Source: Desulfomonile tiedjei (GTDB lineage: Bacteria; Desulfobacterota; Desulfomonilia; Desulfomonilales; Desulfomonilaceae). Taken from it: 64,000 bases of DNA. The position numbers and the translations under genes were made by a program. This document shows, piece after piece, positions 52,043 through 59,467 of this stretch (positions are counted from its first letter, which is position 1; each line of letters starts with the position of its first letter). The DNA is taken from NCBI GenBank assembly GCA_016212925.1, contig JACRDF010000006.1:1-64000 (forward strand), written 5' to 3'. Below the pieces are notes generated by a model that had not been told where the DNA came from, did not search any database, and saw only the letters and a list, made by a program, of their open reading frames with translations.

Positions 52043-53375
52043 TGCTCCCGAAGACTTCGTCGCCTGCGATTCTTTCCAGGGTTACGTTAAAGGGCCTTCC
52101 TTGGACCAGCGATCCAGTTGCATCGAGCTTCACCGGTATGTAATTGTCGGTCCGTGCAATCATGAGCTTGCCGGGCTTGGCCGAGCGCTCCTCCAATACA
52201 GCCGGGAAGGTGCGCCCGAGGAAGCGCGCGTAAAAACGCGTTCTTAGCTCCGAAGAGAGGTCTCTCAGCTCCTCCACCCTTTTGCGGGCCGTTTTATCGG
52301 GAACTCGCCCGTTGAATGTTGCTGCAAGCGTCCCGGGCCTGGGCGAAAACGGAAACACGTGAAGATACGCCGGAGCCATTTCGCGAATCAAATCTACGGT
52401 GCGACGAAAGGAGGCTTCGTCTTCTCCCGGGAACCCCACCATCACGTCCAGGCCTATACAGGCCTCCGGAGAGCTAAAAAGAATCCGGTCCGCCAGTCGT
52501 TGAATCAGTTTCGCCGTGTACGGCCGCCCCATCTTCTTGAGGATCCCATTGTCACCGCTCTGCAAAGGAATATGGAAATGCCTGCAAACTCCAGGATGCT
52601 TGGTCATAAGGTGGATCAAGCGGGGAGTAATTTCTTGAGGCTCCAGAGAGCTGAGTCTGAAACGCGTGAGTGGACAATGCTCCAGGAGTTGTTCGAGAAG
52701 TCTCTCCAATGTGCGGGCGGGAGAAAGGTCCCTTCCATAATGGCCCAGATGGATGCCTGACAAAACGATCTCAGGGAAGCCGGCAGCCTCCATTTGTCGT
52801 GCATGCTCCAACACTTTCCGGGGGTCCAGGCTGCGCGACGGGCCGCGAGCCGACGGAACGATACAGTACGTACATCGCTGGGAACAGCCGTCCTGAATTT
52901 TCAGAAAACCGCGGGTTCGGTCCGGAAGTCCATGTGCGCCCAGATCTGCAAAGGACTTGCAGAATGCCGCTGTTGGACGCGGCTCGTCGGTCGTAAGTTC
53001 ATCACTGCTGCGTATTAACTCGTCAAAATGGTCCTTCTCAAAGGTCCCCAGCAGGCCAGCGCCCGGCGAAGTCGCTTGCACGGACGCCGGATTCACCTCG
53101 GCCAAACAACCGGTAACTACAAGGCGGGCGCGGGGATACTTCTGAGCTAGCTTGCCGACCATACGCCGCGACTTCCCCTCAGCCCTCTGCGTGACGCAAC
53201 ACGTGTTGACTAGGACAAGATCCGGCTCGGTAGCCGCAGAGTCGATTTCGTATCCGTTCCTTTCAAGTATATCGGCCATGGCTGCGGCTTCGGCCTGATT
53301 TACCTTGCAACCGAGGACGCGTATCAACGCCTTTCTTTTTGGTTGAACAGGTTTTGTTTTCATGGTTTTTGACAT
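51993..53375 (-). CDS. mtaB: tRNA t6A37 methylthiotransferase
   Basis: 460 residues. UPF0004 domain cysteines C23 (VLGCKVNQ), C59/C60 (NTCCVTQ) and C90 (VTGC). Radical-SAM motif CSQRCTYC at 164-171 and a TRAM domain at the end. LGCKVNQAE is typical of MtaB (YqeV) rather than MiaB. It adds a methylthio group to t6A37. Its 3' end overlaps the upstream-facing Pro-rich gene. Confidence 0.9.
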   Translation of the reverse strand: MSKTMKTKPVQPKRKALIRVLGCKVNQAEAAAMADILERNGYEIDSAATEPDLVLVNTCCVTQRAEGKSRRMVGKLAQKYPRARLVVTGCLAEVNPASVQATSPGAGLLGTFEKDHFDELIRSSDELTTDEPRPTAAFCKSFADLGAHGLPDRTRGFLKIQDGCSQRCTYCIVPSARGPSRSLDPRKVLEHARQMEAAGFPEIVLSGIHLGHYGRDLSPARTLERLLEQLLEHCPLTRFRLSSLEPQEITPRLIHLMTKHPGVCRHFHIPLQSGDNGILKKMGRPYTAKLIQRLADRILFSSPEACIGLDVMVGFPGEDEASFRRTVDLIREMAPAYLHVFPFSPRPGTLAATFNGRVPDKTARKRVEELRDLSSELRTRFYARFLGRTFPAVLEERSAKPGKLMIARTDNYIPVKLDATGSLVQGRPFNVTLERIAGDEVFGSTTLSFVLASSGSIPEL

Positions 53376-53538
53376 GGTACTTCATACATGTTAACAATCC
53401 ACGCATCTGCGGTCAATTTGTGGACAAGGCCGGTTTAGCCAGGGCGACAATGTGGCTCAACGTGGGAAATTGCGAAGAGACTTGGTTCCTCAAAGAGTCC
53501 CTTGGTAAGTCCCATGTTGAGGCAGGCGGAGGCAGTTC

Positions 53539-54060
53539 TTGAGAAATCTGAACCTGACAAAAATAGCGATTCTCGTGGTCGCGGCCACTTTGTTATGTGC
53601 GTCCGCCTTTGCCCAGGAAAAGCCTCGGTCTCCGGAATCGAATTTGTCGGAAGAGTCCGCTCGATCTTTTGACATTAAGATTCCGGAGGGGTTCAAGGCG
53701 GAGGCCACGGACGAACCCGGAATTCTGAAATGGCGCAAGGGTGACGGCGAGATTTACCTCGCTGTCGGCGAGATCATATTCGAGTCGGGCGAAAAGCTTT
53801 TGGAAGCGCTTCACAAGGCGGCGGAAAAGAACAAAGCATTCGAGGAAGTGAAACCGCTACGTCTAAAAGGGGGGCGGGCATTGCTCTACAAAGAGAAGGC
53901 CCCTGATGATTCGTCCCGACTCCGAAGCTGGCACATGCTGATTGTCGCAAAAAAGAAGACGATCGCCATTGACTTTACCGCGCCTGCCAAGGATTTCGCG
54001 TCGTTTGTTCCAGCCTTCGAAGGGGCTGTCAAATCATTCAAACTCAAGCCTGCACAGTAA
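53539..54060 (+). CDS. Secreted hypothetical protein
   Basis: 173 residues from TTG 53539, with GGAGG 6 bases before it. A signal peptide (residues 5-25, KIAILVVAATLLCASAFA-QE) and a mature domain with alternating beta strands and helices, LKWRKGDGEIYLAVGE and FDFTAPAKDFA-type segments. It resembles small periplasmic proteins with a PsbP/MOG1-like fold only vaguely. It precedes selA by 14 bases and may be co-transcribed. Confidence 0.7.
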   Translation: MRNLNLTKIAILVVAATLLCASAFAQEKPRSPESNLSEESARSFDIKIPEGFKAEATDEPGILKWRKGDGEIYLAVGEIIFESGEKLLEALHKAAEKNKAFEEVKPLRLKGGRALLYKEKAPDDSSRLRSWHMLIVAKKKTIAIDFTAPAKDFASFVPAFEGAVKSFKLKPAQ

Positions 54061-54074
54061 GAAGGATCGCGTCT

Positions 54075-55505
54075 ATGGCAGAGACATTGCCCGATTCGCT
54101 CTTCCGCAGAATTCCTTCGTTGGACAAATTGCTTGGCGACCCTTTGTTCGGACGAATTCAGGAGCAGTATTCGGAAGAACTCGCCAAAAGCATGGTTCGG
54201 CGGGCTTTGGAGGCTCTGCGCGACGATATACGTTCGGGTGTTGCGAAGCCGGAGGATTGCTTGCCCCAGGCTCTGGAACAACGAGCGTGGGCAATAGCGG
54301 AAGCGCTTGTGGGACCGAAGCTCACGACCGTGATCAATGCCACGGGAGTCATCGTTCACACGAATTTGGGCCGGTCCCCACTGTCAAAGACTGTGATGGA
54401 AAAGATTGCCCGGGCCGCTCTCTCGTACTCGAACCTGGAATATGACCTGGAAAAGGGGCGGCGAGGCGAGCGAAACTCGCACTTGCGGTCTCTCATGCAA
54501 GAGCTTACCGGTTCCGAGGCTGCCCTGGCTGTGAACAACAACGCGGCGGCCGTATTGTTGGCCCTATCAAGCCTGGCCCACGGCCAAGAAGTCATTGTTT
54601 CCCGCGGTGAACTCATTGAAATCGGAGGCTCTTTCCGAATACCCGACGTCATGGCTCGTTCTGGTGCCATTCTGCGAGAAGTGGGTACCACGAATCGCAC
54701 TCATCCGAAGGATTACATTCAGGCAATAAACGATAACACAGCTCTGATACTCAAAGTGCATACCAGCAACTACAGGATTGTCGGCTTCACCCGTGAAGTT
54801 GACCTGGATGAACTTGTTGCCATCGGCAAAGAGCACCGGGTCCCGACCATGATGGATCTCGGTAGCGGCTGTCTGGTAGACCTCTCTCCGTACGGACTAC
54901 CAGATGAAATCACTGTGCAGGAGGTCCTTGCCCGAGGAATTGACGTGGTGAGCTTCAGCGGTGACAAGCTCCTCGGAGGACCACAGGCCGGAATATTGGC
55001 CGGTCGCCAGGACCTTATAGAGAGGATGCGCACCAATCCGCTGGCTAGGGCCTTGCGCATGGACAAGCTCACCCTGGCAGGCCTGGAAGCCACGCTCCAG
55101 GAATACACACGGCCCGACGGGCCCTGGGAAGGCATTCCTACGTTGAGGATGATAAGGAAGTCCGCGGAAGACTTGGAGAGTGCGGCCAAGAAACTCGCCC
55201 GAAAACTCCGCGAAACTCTCCGAGGCAAGGCGGAAATAAGCATTGTGCCGGGCGTGGGAAGGGTAGGAGGGGGAGCGCTCCCCCTCGGGGACCTTCCGGG
55301 GCCGAGAGTATCCATTCGCCCGGCCCACACCTCAGCCGCCCGGCTGGAACAGGCCTTGCGTGCTGGCAATCCCCCTGTAATCTGCCTGGTCAAAGAAGAC
55401 GCTGTCCTACTGGACCCCCGAACCCTGCTCGATGACCAACCCGCCTTGATACCAAATCTGGTCGCCCGCGCGTTCGAGCGGCTTGAAAAAGGCGCTTCGG
55501 ATTGA
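54075..55505 (+). CDS. selA: L-seryl-tRNA(Sec) selenium transferase
   Basis: 476 residues, full length. VINATGVIVHTNLGRSPLS, LAVNNNAAAVLLAL, and the PLP lysine K298 in FSGDKLLGGPQAG. It converts Ser-tRNA(Sec) to selenocysteinyl-tRNA, so the organism is expected to make selenoproteins. selB and selD are not in the window. Stop codons read as TGA could therefore mean Sec in some genes of this genome, though I saw no clear case here. Confidence 0.94.
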   Translation: MAETLPDSLFRRIPSLDKLLGDPLFGRIQEQYSEELAKSMVRRALEALRDDIRSGVAKPEDCLPQALEQRAWAIAEALVGPKLTTVINATGVIVHTNLGRSPLSKTVMEKIARAALSYSNLEYDLEKGRRGERNSHLRSLMQELTGSEAALAVNNNAAAVLLALSSLAHGQEVIVSRGELIEIGGSFRIPDVMARSGAILREVGTTNRTHPKDYIQAINDNTALILKVHTSNYRIVGFTREVDLDELVAIGKEHRVPTMMDLGSGCLVDLSPYGLPDEITVQEVLARGIDVVSFSGDKLLGGPQAGILAGRQDLIERMRTNPLARALRMDKLTLAGLEATLQEYTRPDGPWEGIPTLRMIRKSAEDLESAAKKLARKLRETLRGKAEISIVPGVGRVGGGALPLGDLPGPRVSIRPAHTSAARLEQALRAGNPPVICLVKEDAVLLDPRTLLDDQPALIPNLVARAFERLEKGASD

Positions 55506-55632
55506 ATTGCTTGGACCTGCCCAATTGTTTTGTAGTATTCTAAACCTCGCGATTTATAAAAGCGTCTGACCCTAATCGATCTACCTCTTACCACCATATT
55601 GCCACCATCAGGCCTGAGGGGAGGGATCTCCA

Positions 55633-55776
55633 ATGAGCGGTACCCATCTTGCTCACACGGCCAATCAATTCAACAAAGTTGACTGCCTGCGCGACCATCT
55701 GACGAATGTGGCAAATCGTGCGGCAGCATTTGCGGCGGTTTTTGACGCATCTGCTGAGACGAGTAACGAAACGTAA
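55633..55776 (+). pseudogene. N-terminal stub of a Cas3 HD-nuclease domain
   Basis: A 47-codon ORF with GGGAGGG 8 bases before its ATG. Its sequence (THLAHTANQFNKVDCLRDHL then TNVANRAAAFAAVF) looks like the start of Cas3'' / Cas3 HD domains, which typically read YxAHTxN...LxDHLxxVAxxAAxFAxxF, including the first conserved His. The frame ends just before the expected GLLHDLGK motif. It sits right before cas5, where cas3 lies in ordinary type I-C loci. A complete cas3 exists at 59448, so this is probably a leftover of a deleted copy, or possibly a short expressed peptide. Confidence 0.5.
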
Positions 55777-55802
55777 TCCTAAGTAGTTTCAGGAGGTCTG
55801 CG

Positions 55803-56447
55803 ATGAAGGAATACCTGGTAGCGTTGGAAATCTCAGGACCGACTGCCATGTGGACCAGGCCGGACACGGGAGACGCGCCCGTCAGCTATCCGGTTCCAAC
55901 GTTTGGAGCGGTCAAAGGCATCTTTGAGTCTGTTTTGTGGAGCCAGTGGGCCGAGGTGGTACCAATTAGAGTCGAGATCTGCAGTCCCATCGTGTATCAC
56001 CCCTACACCACCAACTATGGCGGGCCACTTCGAAAAAGCGGGATTATGAAGACTGGAGATAGCTTCCAGCTATTAGCCACTGTCCTCACAAATGTTTGCT
56101 ACCGACTCTATGCGGAAGTAAGCTCAGATCCGAACGGATATATGAAGCACGGAAGGCCGGGAAAGCAGATAGGTGGGACGACAAATGGTGCCCATGCGTA
56201 CCAAGAGGTTTTCGCCCGCCGTCTGAGACGGGGACAGTTTTTCTCCACTCCGTTCATGGGATGGAAAGAATTTACACCGGACTATATTGGGCCATTCCGA
56301 GAAAACACTGACGTTTGCCAAGACATAAATCTAGTAATTCCCAGTATGCTTCGCACTTGCTTTCCAGCTGGAAAACGCTCCGAATATGACCCGTTCTATG
56401 ATCAAGCGGTAAGAATACAGGGAGGAGTCCTACGCTATGTTAAATGA
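55803..56447 (+). CDS. cas5: Cas5, Cas5d-like CRISPR backbone / crRNA-processing protein
   Basis: 214 residues. RAMP-type start (EYLVALEISGPTAMWTRPD), SYPVPTFGAVKGIFES, and the NYGGPLRKS and YRLYAEV segments. No cas6 exists nearby, so it should cut pre-crRNA, as Cas5d does in type I-C. The K115-H116 pair (GYMKHGRPGK) fits the Lys-His pair known at about 116-117 in Cas5d, but the place of the catalytic Tyr (EAIYW in typical enzymes) reads ESVLW. AGGAGG lies 6 bases upstream. The next gene overlaps by 11 bases. The sequence is divergent from classical Cas5d. Confidence 0.8.
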   Translation: MKEYLVALEISGPTAMWTRPDTGDAPVSYPVPTFGAVKGIFESVLWSQWAEVVPIRVEICSPIVYHPYTTNYGGPLRKSGIMKTGDSFQLLATVLTNVCYRLYAEVSSDPNGYMKHGRPGKQIGGTTNGAHAYQEVFARRLRRGQFFSTPFMGWKEFTPDYIGPFRENTDVCQDINLVIPSMLRTCFPAGKRSEYDPFYDQAVRIQGGVLRYVK

Positions 56448-58560
56448 ACTGTTGGAGTTGCATTCCAGTATGGATCTGGCAGGAATCCCCAGAGACTCAG
56501 GGCATAGGCATTATCAGCCAGCTCCCGAGACCGTGAATTTCTTTATGTTCATCGCCCCTGGAGGCACCGCATCCGGTTTCGAGCCGATCACAGATATCGA
56601 AAAAATTCGCTCAATCAGAAAGTATGGAGTTCCCAATACGGGTGTTTCATTCCCCGCATTTAATATGAAGCCTTTGATGATCGCCAGAAGTAGTCGAGCA
56701 AAGGACGCTGTGAAGGACATCAAGAAGATGTTTCAATCAAGGAGCCGCGGCGCTGTCGACAAGGCGGCTCTGCCTTCTCGCATCCACTCATTCTGCGATT
56801 TGTGCGAACCTCTCTGGACACAGGGCGAAAAAGACAAGATCAGCAAATGCCTGGCATCTGGCGGTTTGCGGGAACAACTTGGTGCGATCCTCGCGCGTGT
56901 TCCCAAAGATTTGTCAGCAATTTCCGAGTTAATGAGACGCTCAGCACAGGTCAGGATCGACAAACTGGAACAGTCCCTCAAATATCTCATTATAGATGGG
57001 CTGACCAGAAATCTAGATAACGCTGACAGCTTGCTAAACGCCCTCGTTGCGTCATCAACAAACCACAAAGTTCCTATCTTGCTTGAATTGGCGGATCACT
57101 CGTCATTTCCATACCCAGCAAACCACCCAAAGGTAAATTCATGGGTTAATGCAATGCTTATGGAACTTTCGCGGAGATCGAAGGTGAAAGAGGTCTCGCG
57201 CAAAGAGGATGCATTCGGCTGGCCCATCGCGGATAAGGATCTGAAAACCAAATCGCATCCGATGAGACTTCCCAAGCTTGGAAACGTAATATTGCGAGCC
57301 ATGAACGAAGAATCTCCGTGTCAGAAAAGATATGGCCGGATAGGCCCCGAGAGCTTTCCTGCGGGAGAGGAAGTTCAGCAAGTAATGGCCGATGCTCTAA
57401 CGTGGCTAGCGGAAGGAGAGCGGCGGGGAAAGACATGGCAGGATATTTCTAATGTGAGCGGTTATGGTCGAGCCCTGCTATTTGCCTACCCGTCGATATT
57501 GCACAAAGGCCCTCCGGAACTGGCCGGGTGGTTCCAGCCCTCTGACCCCGACGGAGTTCGGTTCGAGGCAGCGGCCGCCCGTGTGATACCGGCCCTCCAA
57601 GGGCTCTATAATGAAGCTCCGCAGACTGAAGTGCGGATTTTTGCCCTTGCAAAGGCTGATCAAGCCAGAACTAAGGTCCTTGTAAGCAAAAATTATGGTG
57701 TTCAGGTTCTTCTTTCTGGTGCACAAGTTTGGCAGCATGGCTGCAAGAATATCCCTCCGATTAAACTGAACGTTGGTTCCAAAGCAAGGCCTTGGCTGAT
57801 TAAGCCCATTACTCCATTCCCTGCTGAAGTCGTCGAATGTCTCAACGTCAAATGGCTTCAAGGTGGAACGAGAACTGGTCGAGTTCACGGTCTTGGAATC
57901 GGGGAAGGGATTGAGCTTTTGCTTGAGAGGGAAGATCTTGCAAGTGGGATAGTAAATCGAGCGCTATCTTTGGCGACGATAAACGGGGCACCGCTTCTCC
58001 TCGCCCTAGGACAGGCCGACCATCGCGGTGATGGCACGCTAAACCTCGGAACTCGATACAGGCGACACGCCAGCCTGCTACCATCTTTGTTAGGGCTTCT
58101 ATTGTATAAACAAAACCTTATGAAAGGAGCGTACATGAACACGGCACCGTTTCTCGTAGGACGACTTCTCGCCTTAGCTGATGTCCTTCACAAGGAGTAC
58201 TGTGCGCACGTGCGTGAAGGCGGTATCCCACCGCAGTTGCTTGGTAACGCGCTCATGACTTCTGCAATGGAGAACCCTGAAAAGGCGATCGCCAGGCTTG
58301 GCGAGCGCTTGATGATTTATCAGGCATGGGCAAACACTGCACGCGGGGAAGGCATCGGCTTGGCCAAATGGGCGGTCAAAGAGATGGGCATTGCCTCAGG
58401 TGAACTGGTCAGAGTTAACCTGCTTGACCGGACGAGCGACACTGATAAGGCACAGATGTTGTTGGGATATCTCGCTCGCCTTGACGATAAGGCAAGCGAA
58501 TGCGCTCAGGATTTAGCGAACGACACAGATCAGGAGGTGCAGAATGAACATGAAAACTGA
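56437..58560 (+). CDS. cas8: Large subunit of the Cascade complex, Cas8c-like
   Basis: 707 residues, clearly longer than the usual Csd1 (about 570-620). The C-terminal part (APFLVGRLLALADVLHKEYC, GNALMTSAMENPEKAIARL) has the shape of Csd1 C-termini. The N-terminus (MLNELLELHSSMDLAGIP) matches nothing I know in detail. A cluster with C119 and C122 (SFCDLCEPLW) might bind metal. In I-C the cas8 gene also encodes the small subunit from an internal start; a likely internal ATG with GAAAGGAG upstream lies at about 58135. Its role is PAM recognition. GGAGGAG lies before the ATG. Confidence 0.72.
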   Translation: MLNELLELHSSMDLAGIPRDSGHRHYQPAPETVNFFMFIAPGGTASGFEPITDIEKIRSIRKYGVPNTGVSFPAFNMKPLMIARSSRAKDAVKDIKKMFQSRSRGAVDKAALPSRIHSFCDLCEPLWTQGEKDKISKCLASGGLREQLGAILARVPKDLSAISELMRRSAQVRIDKLEQSLKYLIIDGLTRNLDNADSLLNALVASSTNHKVPILLELADHSSFPYPANHPKVNSWVNAMLMELSRRSKVKEVSRKEDAFGWPIADKDLKTKSHPMRLPKLGNVILRAMNEESPCQKRYGRIGPESFPAGEEVQQVMADALTWLAEGERRGKTWQDISNVSGYGRALLFAYPSILHKGPPELAGWFQPSDPDGVRFEAAAARVIPALQGLYNEAPQTEVRIFALAKADQARTKVLVSKNYGVQVLLSGAQVWQHGCKNIPPIKLNVGSKARPWLIKPITPFPAEVVECLNVKWLQGGTRTGRVHGLGIGEGIELLLEREDLASGIVNRALSLATINGAPLLLALGQADHRGDGTLNLGTRYRRHASLLPSLLGLLLYKQNLMKGAYMNTAPFLVGRLLALADVLHKEYCAHVREGGIPPQLLGNALMTSAMENPEKAIARLGERLMIYQAWANTARGEGIGLAKWAVKEMGIASGELVRVNLLDRTSDTDKAQMLLGYLARLDDKASECAQDLANDTDQEVQNEHEN

Positions 58561-59467
58561 TGGCGGGGAGGCTATCGTTCGAGGCACGGGTCTATTGATA
58601 ATTGAGGTGATTCGTTCCAATCCCAATGGAGATCCAGATCGGGAAAGCGACCCCCGCCAACGACCTGATCAACGGGGTGAAATCTCTCCCGTATCCTTCA
58701 AGCGTAAGCCACGAGACCTCGTAGCAGACAAGAACGGGCCGGTCTGGAAGGGTATCTCGACAAGTTTCAGTCCCCCTCTTGAAGAGGCAGAATTCTGTAT
58801 TCTAGAAAGCCGGGATAGGGAACGCGAAGCAATCATTCGCGAAATAAAGGGGGACAAGTTCCTACCCAAATATTGGGATGCCAGGGTCTTCGGATGCACT
58901 TTCCTGGAAAAAGATAAGGACGATGAAAGTACCAGGAAAAAAGGCAAATTGAATTTCATAAAGACAGGGGTAGTTCAATTTGGCTTGGGCGTCTCGCTGG
59001 CCCCAATCCTCATTGAGCGAATGACGAACACCAACATAGCGCCAGTACAGGAGGGGAAGACCCGCGGCATGGCGCCACTGGGCTACCGTATTGTCCAGCA
59101 TGGCGTATACTGCATGCCTTTCTTTATCAATCCTACTGCCGCGACGAAATCGGGGTGTACGAAGAGAGACATTGACCTGCTTCTTCGAGTAATCCCATAT
59201 GCCTACACACATACCGCGTCCTATGTTCGGCCATTCGTGGGCATCCGGCACGCCTGGTACATTGAACACAAATCAGCCTTGGGATCTTGTTCTGACTTCG
59301 AGCTTATCTCTGCGCTGACTCCCAAAAAGAAGAATGACCCTGAAAGCCCGTCCGCTGCCTGGGAAGAATATGATGTCCCCACGGCCTTGCCAGAAAAGCT
59401 GGAAGGCAGAGTAGAACCTTTACGTGATCTCATGAACGAGGATTATCATGGAACCGCTCGCCCATAG
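58544..59467 (+). CDS. cas7: Cas7, Csd2/Csh2-type CRISPR backbone subunit
   Basis: 307 residues. RGTGLLIIEVIRSNPNGDPD and PVSFKRKPRDLV are the Csd2/Csh2 signature, and HTASYVRPFVGIRHAWYI is the second half. Cas7 copies line the crRNA in Cascade. GGAGGTG lies 5 bases before the ATG, which overlaps the end of cas8 by 17 bases. The sequence is more divergent than ordinary I-C Cas7. Confidence 0.85.
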   Translation: MNMKTDGGEAIVRGTGLLIIEVIRSNPNGDPDRESDPRQRPDQRGEISPVSFKRKPRDLVADKNGPVWKGISTSFSPPLEEAEFCILESRDREREAIIREIKGDKFLPKYWDARVFGCTFLEKDKDDESTRKKGKLNFIKTGVVQFGLGVSLAPILIERMTNTNIAPVQEGKTRGMAPLGYRIVQHGVYCMPFFINPTAATKSGCTKRDIDLLLRVIPYAYTHTASYVRPFVGIRHAWYIEHKSALGSCSDFELISALTPKKKNDPESPSAAWEEYDVPTALPEKLEGRVEPLRDLMNEDYHGTARP

